Shown here: piece after piece, positions 1 through 8,415 of the stretch
How the letters are laid out: each line of letters begins with the position of its first letter
Position numbering within the stretch: the stretch's first letter is position 1
From: Chloroflexota bacterium
Lineage (GTDB): Bacteria > Chloroflexota > Anaerolineae > DTPP01
DNA length: 18,565 nucleotides
Direction of reading: 5' to 3'
Assembly: GCA_012514615.1 (NCBI GenBank)
Contig: JAAYZY010000101.1
Span: 1 to 18,565, forward strand
Notes under the pieces: generated by a model
What the model saw: only the letters and a program-made list of their open reading frames with translations
Told to the model about the DNA's origin: nothing
Database searches by the model: none
Program-made: the position numbers and the translations under genes

Positions 1-2
1 CC

Positions 3-1166
3 ATCTGCCTGGACCTGACCCGCTTCGTCCAGCGATCCAACGGCATCTTCGGGCAGTCTGGCACCGGCAAGTCGTTCCTAGCCCGCATCCTCCTGGCCGG
101 CATCATCCAGAAGAAGGCGGCCTCCAACCTGATCTTCGACATGCACAACGAGTATGCCTTCGGCGTGAAGAGCGAGGGCGGGGGCTGGGTGCGGGGCCTG
201 CGGGAGATCTTCGGCCCCCGCATTCAGGTCTACACGCTGGACAAGGAGGCGGCCAACCGATCGGGGCGGGGTGTGGACGGGGTGCTCTCCATCGGGCAAG
301 ACCAGATCGAACCGGAAGACGTCTTGCTGCTGGCCGATGAGCTGGATCTCACCTCCACGGCCCGGGCCACGGTGGGCTTGCTGCAGGACCGCTTTGGCAA
401 GGGATGGCTGCAGGAACTGCTGGCCATGGACCGGGACGGGATCAAGGCGTTCTACGAGGCCACCGGCGCACACGAAGGGGCCACCGAAGCGCTGCAGCGC
501 AAGCTGCGGGAGCTGGCCCGCCGGCCCTACGTCCAGGAGCGGGGGGCGTTTGAGCAGATCGACCAGATGGTGGAGCTGTTGGTGCGGGGCACCCACGTGA
601 TCCTGCAGTTCGGGCAGCACAACCACCTGCTGGACTACATGCTGGTGGCCAACATCATCACTCGGCGCATCGGCGAGCGCTACAGTGCGTTGTGGAACCG
701 CTACTTGGAGACGCGCGACGAACCAGACAAACCGCCTCAGCTCATGATCACCATTGAGGAGGCCCACAAGTTCCTGAACCCGGCGGCGGCGCGGCAGACC
801 ATCTTCGGCACCATCGCCCGGGAGATGCGCAAGTTCAACGTCACCCTCATGATCATCGATCAGCGGCCCAGCGGGATCGATACGGAGATCCTCTCGCAGA
901 TCGGCACGCGGGTGACGGGCAAGATGACGGAAGAGCGGGATATCGAGGCGGTGCTCACCGGGGTGGGAAACCGCGCCTTCCTGCGGGGCGCCCTGGAGAG
1001 CCTGGACACGCGACAGCAGGTGCTGTTGATGGGCCACGCCTTGCCCATGCCCATCGTGGTGCGCACGCGGCCCTACGATGAAGCGTTCTACCAGGCGGTG
1101 TCGCCCCTGTCGCAGGAGCCTCATCGCCCGGACGACCTGAACAAGACCGACGAACTGTTTGCCTAA
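3..1166 (+). CDS. HerA/DUF87-type ATP-binding protein (5' end outside window)
   Basis: The frame is open from the left edge, so the gene begins before the window; the first in-frame ATG (141) lies inside the ATPase core and is not the start. The 387 visible residues begin just ahead of a Walker A motif, GQSGTGKS (17-24). They continue with the HerA-like DMHNEY (46-51), a Walker B strand ending in two acidic residues, ITIEEAH (E252, E253), and an IIDQRPSGID segment near residue 286, typical of the sensor region of HerA/FtsK-superfamily ATPases annotated DUF87 or DUF853. Family knowledge: these are hexameric ATPases thought to move DNA, and in archaea HerA works with the nuclease NurA. No NurA-like gene is visible here, though one could lie upstream. 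The C-terminal tail after the core is short. glyA follows after 39 nt. Family call is firm; the exact role is unknown. Confidence 0.85.
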   Translation: MCLDLTRFVQRSNGIFGQSGTGKSFLARILLAGIIQKKAASNLIFDMHNEYAFGVKSEGGGWVRGLREIFGPRIQVYTLDKEAANRSGRGVDGVLSIGQDQIEPEDVLLLADELDLTSTARATVGLLQDRFGKGWLQELLAMDRDGIKAFYEATGAHEGATEALQRKLRELARRPYVQERGAFEQIDQMVELLVRGTHVILQFGQHNHLLDYMLVANIITRRIGERYSALWNRYLETRDEPDKPPQLMITIEEAHKFLNPAAARQTIFGTIAREMRKFNVTLMIIDQRPSGIDTEILSQIGTRVTGKMTEERDIEAVLTGVGNRAFLRGALESLDTRQQVLLMGHALPMPIVVRTRPYDEAFYQAVSPLSQEPHRPDDLNKTDELFA

Positions 1167-1205
1167 TCAACGTTCCTAGTGAACGACCGAACAAGGATGT
1201 GACCC

Positions 1206-2573
1206 ATGGCGCGAGAAATCGGAGATATCCACCGCCTGTGGCAGCGACGTGGCCGGCCGGCACCGCCGCCTGACGACTTAGGCATCGCCTGGAGCTTCTT
1301 GGGAGGGCGGCCTGAGGGCGCCCTGGCCCATAGCGACCCTGAGCTGGCGGAAGCCATCGGCCTGGAGGCCCACCGCCAGTGCGACAACATCGAGCTGATC
1401 GCCTCGGAGAACTACGTCAGCGCTGCGGTGCTGCAGGTCATGGGCTCGATTCTCACCAACAAGTACGCCGAAGGCTATCCCGGACGACGCTACTACGGCG
1501 GTTGTGAGTACGTGGATGTGGTGGAGCGGCTGGCCATTGAGCGGGCCAAGGCCATCTTCGGCGCAGACCACGCCAACGTGCAGCCGCACTCGGGGTCCCA
1601 GGCCAACATGGCGGTCTACTTCGCCATGCTCAAGCCCGGCGACCGCATCATGGGCATGAACCTGAAGCATGGCGGCCACCTCACCCACGGCAGCCCGGTG
1701 AACTTCTCCGGCCGTCTCTATGAGGTCATCCCCTACGGCGTGTCGCCAGAGACGGAGCAGCTGGACCACGATGCCATTGCCCAACAAGCCGAGGATGTGC
1801 GGCCCAAGATGATCGTCTGCGGAGCCAGCGCCTACCCTCGGGTGATCGACTTCGCCCGCCTGCGGCAAGCGGCCGATGCGGTGGGGGCCTACCTCATGGC
1901 CGATGTGGCCCACATCGCCGGGCTCATCGCGGGGGGGGTGCACCCCAACCCGGTGCCTCACTGTCACTTCGTCACCGCCACGACCCACAAGACCCTGCGC
2001 GGCCCACGGGGCGGCCTGATCCTCTGCCAGGCGGAGTTCGCCCAGGCCATCGACAAGAGCATCTTCCCGGGGATCCAGGGCGGCCCCATGATGCACACCA
2101 TCGCGGCGAAGGCCGCGGCCTTTGGTGAAGTGCTGCAGCCGGAGTTCCGCGCCTACCTGCAGCGGGTGGTGGGCAACGCCCGCACCTTGGCCTACCACCT
2201 CCAAGCCAGGGGGCTGCGCTTGGTCACCGGCGGCACCGACAACCACCTGCTGTTGGTGGATGTGGGCCACAGCGGGCGCAACGGCGACGAGGTGGAGAAG
2301 GCGCTGGACGCGGTGCGCATCACCGTGAACAAGAACGCCATCCCCTTCGATCCCCAGCCGCCCACAGTGACCAGCGGCATCCGCATCGGCACGCCGGCAG
2401 TGACCACGCGCGGCTTCGGCCCCATGGAGATGGAGCGCATCGGCGACATGATCGCCGACACGGTGCTGTGCTGGGGCGATCCGGACGTGCCGCAGCGCAT
2501 CCTACAGGAAGTGAGCGGCATCTGCGCTCGCTTCCCCATCCCAGGCATCCCGGCCAACGGCGCCGCGAGCTGA
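1206..2573 (+). CDS. glyA: Serine hydroxymethyltransferase with N-terminal extension
   Basis: PLP enzyme of the cytosol that converts serine and tetrahydrofolate to glycine and 5,10-methylene-THF. The family core begins near residue 42 (SDPELAEAI). Signatures seen are IELIASENY, the [15 protein letters not shown] segment, [17 protein letters not shown], the PLP lysine in [12 protein letters not shown] (K262), and [15 protein letters not shown] near the C terminus. At 455 residues it is about 35-40 longer than usual, the excess being an N-terminal segment rich in Arg and Pro. The ATG at 1206 has AAGGA at 1193-1197 with an 8-nt spacer, and no other ATG precedes the core, so the extension looks real; a TTG start near residue 32 is a weaker alternative. 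It sits 39 nt after the HerA-like gene and 37 nt before the Nnr gene, suggesting co-transcription. No glycine riboswitch fits in the short upstream gap. Confidence 0.96.
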   Translation: MAREIGDIHRLWQRRGRPAPPPDDLGIAWSFLGGRPEGALAHSDPELAEAIGLEAHRQCDNIELIASENYVSAAVLQVMGSILTNKYAEGYPGRRYYGGCEYVDVVERLAIERAKAIFGADHANVQPHSGSQANMAVYFAMLKPGDRIMGMNLKHGGHLTHGSPVNFSGRLYEVIPYGVSPETEQLDHDAIAQQAEDVRPKMIVCGASAYPRVIDFARLRQAADAVGAYLMADVAHIAGLIAGGVHPNPVPHCHFVTATTHKTLRGPRGGLILCQAEFAQAIDKSIFPGIQGGPMMHTIAAKAAAFGEVLQPEFRAYLQRVVGNARTLAYHLQARGLRLVTGGTDNHLLLVDVGHSGRNGDEVEKALDAVRITVNKNAIPFDPQPPTVTSGIRIGTPAVTTRGFGPMEMERIGDMIADTVLCWGDPDVPQRILQEVSGICARFPIPGIPANGAAS

Positions 2574-2600
2574 GGCTGGAGCCCTGGGGGAGCCCACGCG

Positions 2601-2605
2601 GGAGG
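2601..2605 (+). promoter_or_regulatory. Ribosome binding site for the GTG-started Nnr gene
   Basis: GGAGG lies 5 nt before GTG at 2611. It supports GTG 2611 over the next in-frame ATG at 2647, which would cut into the N-terminal helix of the epimerase domain. Confidence 0.6.
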
Positions 2606-2610
2606 AGCAC

Positions 2611-4329
2611 GTGCAGCGCCCACTGAAGATCGTGACGACCGAAGAGATGCGCCTCTTGGAGCAGCAGGCCGACGCCGCCGGGCATCCCTACGCCCAGATG
2701 ATGGAGCTGGCCGGCCGGGCAGTCGCTGCGGCCATCCAGGGAGAGCGCCCAGAGGGGCCGCCGATGGCTGTGGTGGTGCTGGCCGGGCCAGGCAACAACG
2801 GCGGCGACGGCCTGGTGGCCGCCCGCTGCCTGCAGGAGTGGGGGCATCAGGTGGGGGTCTTCTGCTGCCACCGCCGCACCGAAGGCGACCCCAACTACGA
2901 ACGGCTGCTGGCCAGGGGGGCGGAGGTGCTCCACGCCCAAGACGAGGGCAGTTGGGCCACCCTGCAGGGGTGGCTGGCCCGGGCCGAAGTGATCGTCGAT
3001 GCCCTGTTGGGCACGGGGGTGACCCGGCCCATCGAAGGCCTCATCGGGCAAGCGCTGCGCCTGACCCAGGAGCGGCTGGCCCCTTCGGCGGTGGGGGGGC
3101 TGGGCGACCGCCAAGGCGTGCGCTGGTTGGTGCCGCCCGGCCCCGCGGGCAGGCCGGCGCGGCCCACCCTGGTGGCGGTGGATTGCCCCAGCGGCCTGGA
3201 CTGCGACGGCGGGGCCATCGATCCGGCAGCAGTGCCGGCCGATCTCACGGTGACCTTCGCTTGCCCCAAGGCGGGCCACTTCCTCTTCCCGGGGGCCAGC
3301 TACGTGGGCCGCCTGGCGGTGGCCGACATCGGCATCGCCCCGGCCTTGGCCGACGAGGTGGTCGTGGAGCTGGCTACGGCGCCGCAGGTGGCCAGTCTGC
3401 TGCCGGCCCGGCCGCTGAACGCCCACAAGGGGACGTTCGGCAGGGCGCTGCTGGTGGCCGGCTCGGTGAACTACACCGGGGCGGCCCACCTGGCGGCGGC
3501 GGCCTGCGCCCGGGTGGGGGCGGGCCTGGTGACGGTGGCGCTGCCGCGCCCCCTGCACCCTGTGCTGGCCTCCTGTCTGCCGGAGGCCACCTGGCTGCTA
3601 CTGCCCCACGTGCTGGGGGTTGTGAGCCCGGATGCCTTGGGCTTGGTGAAGCAGAGTCTGGCTGGTCGCACTGCGCTGTTGGTGGGCCCGGGGCTCACCC
3701 AAGAGCAGGAGGCGGTTCGCTTCGTGCATGGTCTCCTGCGGCCTGATGGGCAGCAGCCTCAGGCTGCCCGCCAGATCGGGTTCGTGGGCCAGCGGCGCGA
3801 GAGCCCAGCTTGGGAGGCGTCGTCGGATCGGCCGCCGATGGTCATCGACGCCGACGCGCTGAACGCGCTGGCCAGCGAGCCGGCCTGGCCCGACTGGCTG
3901 CGAGAGACCGAGGCGGTGCTCACCCCGCACCCGGGCGAGATGGCCCGACTGTGGGGAGTCTCGGTGAGCCAGGTGGAGGCCGACCGCTGGGCAGTGGCCC
4001 GCCAGGCGGCCCAGCGGTGGGGGCAGGTGGTGGTGCTGAAAGGGGCGCACACCGCGGTGGCCGGGCCGGATGGTCGCCTCACGGTGAGCCCCTTCGCTAA
4101 CCCGGCGTTGGCCACGGCTGGCTCCGGCGATGTCCTGGCTGGCATCATCACCGGCTTGCTGGCCCAGGGGGTGGCCCCGTACGAGGCGGCGGTGGCCGGC
4201 GTTTACCTGCACGCGCTGGCCGCCGAACAGCTTCGCGTCGGCGTCGGGGGCGCTGGGATGTTGGCTGGCGACCTGTTGGGGGCGTTGCCGGGGGCGATGG
4301 CAGCGCTGCGGGCCACCGCCGGTCGGTAG
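2611..4329 (+). CDS. nnr: Bifunctional NAD(P)H-hydrate epimerase / ADP-dependent NAD(P)H-hydrate dehydratase
   Basis: Repairs hydrated NADH and NADPH. The N-terminal YjeF_N (NnrE) half interconverts R and S epimers, and the C-terminal ribokinase-like YjeF_C (NnrD) half dehydrates the S form using ADP. The epimerase signature GPGNNGGDGL is at 59-68 and VAVDCPSGLD follows an insertion rich in Pro, Gly and Arg (about residues 160-188). The dehydratase half starts around NAHKGTFGRALLVAGS (270-285), then LTPHPGEM (about 437), VVVLKGAHT and the NPALATAGSGDVLAG nucleotide/catalytic loop with D507. The 572-residue length is slightly above the usual 500-540 because of this insertion and another before VIDADALN (about 375-410). 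Translation starts at GTG with a good Shine-Dalgarno. It is the third gene of the likely herA-like/glyA operon, a housekeeping metabolic context. Confidence 0.95.
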   Translation: MQRPLKIVTTEEMRLLEQQADAAGHPYAQMMELAGRAVAAAIQGERPEGPPMAVVVLAGPGNNGGDGLVAARCLQEWGHQVGVFCCHRRTEGDPNYERLLARGAEVLHAQDEGSWATLQGWLARAEVIVDALLGTGVTRPIEGLIGQALRLTQERLAPSAVGGLGDRQGVRWLVPPGPAGRPARPTLVAVDCPSGLDCDGGAIDPAAVPADLTVTFACPKAGHFLFPGASYVGRLAVADIGIAPALADEVVVELATAPQVASLLPARPLNAHKGTFGRALLVAGSVNYTGAAHLAAAACARVGAGLVTVALPRPLHPVLASCLPEATWLLLPHVLGVVSPDALGLVKQSLAGRTALLVGPGLTQEQEAVRFVHGLLRPDGQQPQAARQIGFVGQRRESPAWEASSDRPPMVIDADALNALASEPAWPDWLRETEAVLTPHPGEMARLWGVSVSQVEADRWAVARQAAQRWGQVVVLKGAHTAVAGPDGRLTVSPFANPALATAGSGDVLAGIITGLLAQGVAPYEAAVAGVYLHALAAEQLRVGVGGAGMLAGDLLGALPGAMAALRATAGR

Positions 4330-4373
4330 GCTGGCCCGTGCGGGGCGGCCATGCGCCCCAGGGGGGATTGACG

Positions 4374-5498
4374 ATGCACATTCTGGCTGTGGATGTGGGC
4401 GGGAGCACACAAGACATCCTGCTCTTCGACAGCGCCCGTGCGCCTGAAGACTGCCTGCGCATGGTGATGCTCGCGCCCACCGTGCTGCTGGCGCGGGAAA
4501 TCCAACGGGCTACGCAGCGGGGGGAGGCCATCTGCCTGGTGGGGGAGACCATGGGCGAGGGGCCGTGCTGCAAGGCGCTTGAGGATCATCTGGCGGCCGG
4601 CCTGACAGTCTACGCGACCCCGGAATCTGCCCGCACCTTGGGCGATGACCTGGGAAGAGCCCAGAGCCTGGGCGTGCGGTTGGTCTCGGACGACGAGGCC
4701 AAGCAGTTGGTGCACATCCGCCAGTTGCGTACCGGCGACCTGGACATGATCAACATCCGCTCGGCGCTCCAGGCGTTGGGGGATCAGGATCAGTTCGACG
4801 GGCTGGCGGTGGCGGTGTTCGACCACGGCCGGGTACCCAGGGGGGAGAACGATCGGCGCTTCCGCTTCCGCTACCTGGTGCAGGGGGTGCAGGGATCTGG
4901 CCAACTGAGCGCCTTCGCCTACCCGGCCAACCAGATCCCGCCAGAGCAGACCCGCATGCTGGCTGTGGCCAAGATCGCCCCGCCGGACCTCCCGCTGATG
5001 GTGATGGACACCGCGGCTGCGGCAGTGCTGGGCGCTCTGGAAGACCCGGTGGTTCATGAGATGCACCACAAGGTGGTGGCCAACGTGGGCAACTACCACA
5101 CCTTAGCCTTCGACCTTCAGGAGCGGGAGGTCTTGGGGCTGTTTGAGCACCACACGGAGCTGCTGTCGCCCTTCAAGCTGGAGACGCTGCTGCGGCGACT
5201 GGCGGCAGCCGCGCTCACCGACGCCGAGGTGTTCGACGACCACGGTCACGGCGCGTGGATCCGCGAGCACCCCAGCGCGCCGGTGGAGTTCTTGGCGGTG
5301 ACCGGCCCACAGCGGGCCATGCTCCGCGGCTCGATCCTGAAGCCGTACTTCGCGGTGCCCTACGGTGACGCCATGATGGCCGGCTGCTGGGGCCTCATCC
5401 GTGCTGCGGTGGCGGTGATGCCGGAGTGGGTGGATGGGATCCTAGATGCCCTGGACGCTGCCGCCGAACCGCCCTCGGCGCTGTGGGGCGAGGGCTAA
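4374..5498 (+). CDS. DUF1786 family protein (ASKHA-fold, function unknown)
   Basis: 374-residue cytosolic protein of the COG4012/DUF1786 family, sometimes labelled 'pyruvate formate-lyase activating' in databases without experimental support. It has actin/sugar-kinase-like phosphate loops: DVGGSTQDILLF at 7-18, a second loop VVANVGNYHTLAFDL near 230, and a likely adenosine-site strand FLAVTGPQRAMLRGS near 315. The conserved tail PYGDAMMAGCWGL (about 330-343) follows. No [4Fe-4S] radical-SAM motif (CxxxCxxC) is present, so the activating-enzyme label is not supported. The frame is open from GTG 4338, but ATG 4374 is preferred because a G-rich Shine-Dalgarno (4361-4366) lies 7 nt ahead and the protein then begins directly with the beta strand of phosphate loop 1. 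It follows nnr by 44 nt and its stop overlaps the stop of the convergent metal-ATPase gene. Confidence 0.82.
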   Translation: MHILAVDVGGSTQDILLFDSARAPEDCLRMVMLAPTVLLAREIQRATQRGEAICLVGETMGEGPCCKALEDHLAAGLTVYATPESARTLGDDLGRAQSLGVRLVSDDEAKQLVHIRQLRTGDLDMINIRSALQALGDQDQFDGLAVAVFDHGRVPRGENDRRFRFRYLVQGVQGSGQLSAFAYPANQIPPEQTRMLAVAKIAPPDLPLMVMDTAAAAVLGALEDPVVHEMHHKVVANVGNYHTLAFDLQEREVLGLFEHHTELLSPFKLETLLRRLAAAALTDAEVFDDHGHGAWIREHPSAPVEFLAVTGPQRAMLRGSILKPYFAVPYGDAMMAGCWGLIRAAVAVMPEWVDGILDALDAAAEPPSALWGEG

Positions 5499-7912
5499 CT
5501 GCGGCCCCAGCGCAGCAGGCGCATGGCGTTCAGCACCACCAGCACGGCAACACCGGTGTCAGCGAATACCGCCATCCACAGGGTGGAGCGGCCCAACAAC
5601 GCCAGCACCAGGAACGTGAACTTCACCAGCAGCGCAGCGGCCACGTTCTGCCGCACGATGTGCATGGCCCCGCGGCTCAGGGCGATGAGGCGTGGGATCA
5701 GGCGCAGGTCGTCGCCCATGAGGGCCACGTCGGCGGTCTCCAGGGCTTGGTCGGTGCCGGCTGCGCCCATGGCCAGGCCCAGGGTGGCCCGCGCCAGGGC
5801 TGGGGCGTCGTTCACGCCGTCGCCTACCATCCCCACCGCGCCGTGGGCGGCTGCCAGCTCGGCAACCGCCTGGACCTTGGCTTCCGGCAGCAGGTTGGCG
5901 CGGTAGTCGTCCAGGCCGGCTTGCTGGGCCACGGCCTGGGCCACCACGGCGTTGTCGCCGGTGAGCATGACCCGGGGCCGCAGCCCCAAGTTGCCCAACT
6001 GCTGTACCACCGTCGGGGCCTCCGGCCGCAGCGCGTCCGCCACCCCGACAACGCCCACCACCTCCGCCTCTCGGGAGACGAGCAGGGCGGTGCTGCCAGC
6101 GCTCTCCAGCCGCTCGGCGGCGTCGCAGACCTCTCTGGCGTGGGGCAGGGTCTCACAGAAGTGGGGATGGCTGCCCACCGTCACCAGCACCCCGTCTACT
6201 CGCCCCTGCACTCCTCGCCCCACCAGCGCCTGGACTTCTTGGGCCGCCCCGATGGGCAGACCCCACTCTGCGGCCTTGGCCACCACAGCCTGGGCCAGGG
6301 GGTGCTCCGAGCGGCTTTCCACCGCCGCGGCCAGCGCCAGCACGTCTGCAGCCGGCATCCCGTTCAGGGCCACGACCTCGGTGACCGCTGGCCGGCCCAC
6401 CGTGAGGGTGCCGGTCTTGTCCAGGGCGATGGCTTGCAGTCGGGCCGCGTCTTCCAGGTGCACGCCGCCCTTGATGAGGATGCCCTGGCGGGCGGCGTTG
6501 GCGATGGCCCCGGCCACCGCCACGGGCGTGGAGATGACCAGCGCGCAGGGGCAAGAGATGACCAGGAGCACCAAGGCGCGGTAGAGCCACTGGGAGAAAG
6601 CGCCCCAGCCCAACAGCGGCGGCAGCAAGGCCACGACAAGGGCCGCCGCCACCACGGCCGGAGTGTAAACCCGGGCGAAGCGGTCGATGAAGCGCTGGGA
6701 GCGGGCCTTCTGGGACTGCGCTTCTTCCACCAGGTGCACCATGCGGGCGATGGTGTTGTCGCTGGCTAGGCGGGTCACCCGCACCGTCAACGCGCCGCTG
6801 CCGTTGACGGAGCCAGCGTAGACCTCCGCGCCCGGGCCGCGCTCCACCGGCAGCGACTCGCCAGTGACCGCCGACTGGTCCACCGCTGAACGCCCTTCGG
6901 CGATCAACCCGTCCATGGGGATACGATCGCCGGGGCGAATGACGATGACGTCGCCCACCGCCAGGCTGCCCACCGCCACCCGCTCTTCTTGGCCGTCCGG
7001 CAGCAGGCGCGCGGCTTCGGCAGGGGCCAGCGACATGAGGGAGCGGATGGCGTTGCGAGCGCGCCCGGTGGTGTAGCTTTCCAGCAGCTCGCCGATGTTG
7101 AAGAGGAAGACCACCACCGCCCCTTCGGCCCATTCGCCGATGGCCATGGCCCCGACGGCGGCAATGGTCATGAGCAGGTTGATATCCAGCGAGCGGGCAA
7201 GCCGCAGCGACTGCCACCCTTTGCGGGCCAGGGGTGCGCCGGCCACCAGGATGGCCAGCCCGTAGAAAACCGGGCCCCACCAGGGAGGCGTTGGGGCCAC
7301 GCGGCTGACGGCCCCCAGAAGCAGCAGCAGCCCGGCCGCCAGGGTAGTGGCCTCTGCTTGGCGGCGCTGCAGCCAGATCCGCCAGGGCGCGCCCTGGGCC
7401 TCTGGCCCAGCGTCGGGGGGGCGTTCTGCCACTCCGTAGCCCAGCTTGTGCACCCGACCGACGATCTCGTCCAAGGAGACCTGTTGCGGGTTGTACTCGA
7501 CGCGCAAGGTGCCGGCTGCTAGGTTGACGGCGCTCCAGAAGACGCCAGGCAGCCTGCCGACGCCCTCTTCCACCTTCAAGGCGCAGTCGGCGCAGTCCAT
7601 TCCTTCGATGGCGAGGGTATCGTGGTGGAAGCTGTGGCGGACCTCTGCGCCGGCCTGGTGGGCCATGCGCTCTACCTGGGCCAGCGAGACCAACTGGGGG
7701 TCGTAGTGCAGGGTCAGGGCGCCCTGGGTCGGGTTGAGGTGCGCCACCCGAATGCCGCGGCGGGTCAACAGGAGGTCGCGCAGGCGTTGGGCGCAGTCCA
7801 AGCAGGGGGGCTGCCCAGGCAGAAGCACCTCGATCCTAAGAACCTTGGTTTCGAGTTCGGCCGGGGAGGCCCCATCTTCAGAGGCTGTGGGCAGAGATGG
7901 TTGAGCGTTCAT
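5495..7912 (-). CDS. P1B-type heavy-metal efflux ATPase (Zn/Cd/Pb class)
   Basis: 805-residue inner-membrane pump that exports divalent soft metals using ATP. Two N-terminal metal-binding (HMA) domains are visible: a divergent one with CLDC (C37, C40) and a canonical one with GMDCADC (C107, C110). Membrane segments follow from about residue 187. Catalytic landmarks are TGES (350-353), the transmembrane metal motif CPC (454-456), phosphorylated D498 in DKTGTLT, the SEHPLA motif (H537), TGDN (651-654) and GDGVNDAPAL (697 on). K764 and D785 in the last two membrane helices match the class P1B-2 (ZntA/CadA) signature and argue against a Cu pump. The gene lies 30 nt downstream of an ArsR-family gene, the usual repressor-pump operon. 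The start ATG has only a weak AGGG upstream. The 3' end overlaps the convergent DUF1786 stop. The exact metal is inferred from motifs. Confidence 0.95.
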   Translation of the reverse strand: MNAQPSLPTASEDGASPAELETKVLRIEVLLPGQPPCLDCAQRLRDLLLTRRGIRVAHLNPTQGALTLHYDPQLVSLAQVERMAHQAGAEVRHSFHHDTLAIEGMDCADCALKVEEGVGRLPGVFWSAVNLAAGTLRVEYNPQQVSLDEIVGRVHKLGYGVAERPPDAGPEAQGAPWRIWLQRRQAEATTLAAGLLLLLGAVSRVAPTPPWWGPVFYGLAILVAGAPLARKGWQSLRLARSLDINLLMTIAAVGAMAIGEWAEGAVVVFLFNIGELLESYTTGRARNAIRSLMSLAPAEAARLLPDGQEERVAVGSLAVGDVIVIRPGDRIPMDGLIAEGRSAVDQSAVTGESLPVERGPGAEVYAGSVNGSGALTVRVTRLASDNTIARMVHLVEEAQSQKARSQRFIDRFARVYTPAVVAAALVVALLPPLLGWGAFSQWLYRALVLLVISCPCALVISTPVAVAGAIANAARQGILIKGGVHLEDAARLQAIALDKTGTLTVGRPAVTEVVALNGMPAADVLALAAAVESRSEHPLAQAVVAKAAEWGLPIGAAQEVQALVGRGVQGRVDGVLVTVGSHPHFCETLPHAREVCDAAERLESAGSTALLVSREAEVVGVVGVADALRPEAPTVVQQLGNLGLRPRVMLTGDNAVVAQAVAQQAGLDDYRANLLPEAKVQAVAELAAAHGAVGMVGDGVNDAPALARATLGLAMGAAGTDQALETADVALMGDDLRLIPRLIALSRGAMHIVRQNVAAALLVKFTFLVLALLGRSTLWMAVFADTGVAVLVVLNAMRLLRWGRS

Positions 7913-7942
7913 TGGTGCGACCCTGCGGCAGATGCGCCGACG

Positions 7943-8359
7943 TTAGAACGGCAGGCTTTCGCTGGCCTTGGCTGTCACTGGCGCTCCGCCGTGGCTACCG
8001 TCAGCTTCGATGCCCAGGTGGTCCAGCCCCTGTTCGAACAGGATGCGCACATGCTCGTCGTCCAGGGAGTAGAAGACCCGGCGGCCCTTGCGCCGCGCCC
8101 GCACCAAGCGCAAGGACCTGAGAATGCGCAACTGATGCGACACCGCCGGCTGACTGATGCCCAGCAGGCCCACCAGATCGGTGACGCAGAGCTCCGAGTG
8201 GTGCAGCGCGCTGACGATGCGGATGCGCGTCGGGTCGGCCAGGGCGCCGAACAGGGATGCCAGGTCGAAAGCCAGGTCTTCATCTACCAAGGCCTCACGA
8301 AGCCGAGCGCTGGTGGCCTCTTCATCCAGGAGGCAGTACTCGTCTCTCGTCGAACTCAT
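7943..8359 (-). CDS. ArsR/SmtB-family metal-responsive repressor
   Basis: 138-residue winged-helix DNA-binding repressor. The fold signature is FGALADPTRIRIVSAL (37-52), followed by ELCVTDL (56-62) on the helix that carries the alpha3 metal site, a recognition helix around SQPAVSHQLRIL (69-80) and a wing with RRKGRRVFYSLDD. ELCVTD keeps the first Cys of the CadC/ArsR ELCVCD motif (C58) but has Thr at the second. The C-terminal helix keeps D101, H103 and H114, aligning with three of the four alpha5 zinc ligands of SmtB/CzrA; the fourth position is Ile with Glu one residue later. An N-terminal C9 could join C58 in an alpha3N-type site. It is the first gene of the operon with the downstream metal ATPase and presumably represses it from the palindrome at 8395-8408. 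Zn or Cd/Pb sensing is likely; As is unlikely. Confidence 0.93.
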   Translation of the reverse strand: MSSTRDEYCLLDEEATSARLREALVDEDLAFDLASLFGALADPTRIRIVSALHHSELCVTDLVGLLGISQPAVSHQLRILRSLRLVRARRKGRRVFYSLDDEHVRILFEQGLDHLGIEADGSHGGAPVTAKASESLPF

Positions 8360-8394
8360 TCTTCACCTCGCTTGCCCACACGCTAAAGAAGGAT

Positions 8395-8408
8395 TGTAAG
8401 TAGTTACA
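8395..8408. promoter_or_regulatory. Predicted operator of the ArsR-family repressor
   Basis: Perfect inverted repeat TGTAA-GTAG-TTACA that overlaps the expected transcription start of the arsR-ATPase operon, just downstream of its -10 box. Position and symmetry fit an ArsR/SmtB operator; binding is inferred. Confidence 0.55.
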
Positions 8409-8415
8409 CATAGAC

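Noticed and set aside
1171..1185. Short inverted repeat CGTTC-CTAGT-GAACG between the HerA-like gene and glyA
   Set aside because: Only 5-bp arms, no T-run and no nearby promoter; too weak to call a terminator or operator.
1167..1205. Glycine riboswitch or other leader upstream of glyA
   Set aside because: The gap is only 39 nt, too short for a riboswitch aptamer.
1278..2270. Minus-strand open frame opposite glyA
   Set aside because: Shadow of an unmistakable SHMT gene with unnatural His/Gln-rich composition.
5426..6769. Plus-strand open frame (447 codons) opposite the metal ATPase
   Set aside because: Gln/His/Gly-rich shadow; the minus strand has all P-type ATPase motifs.
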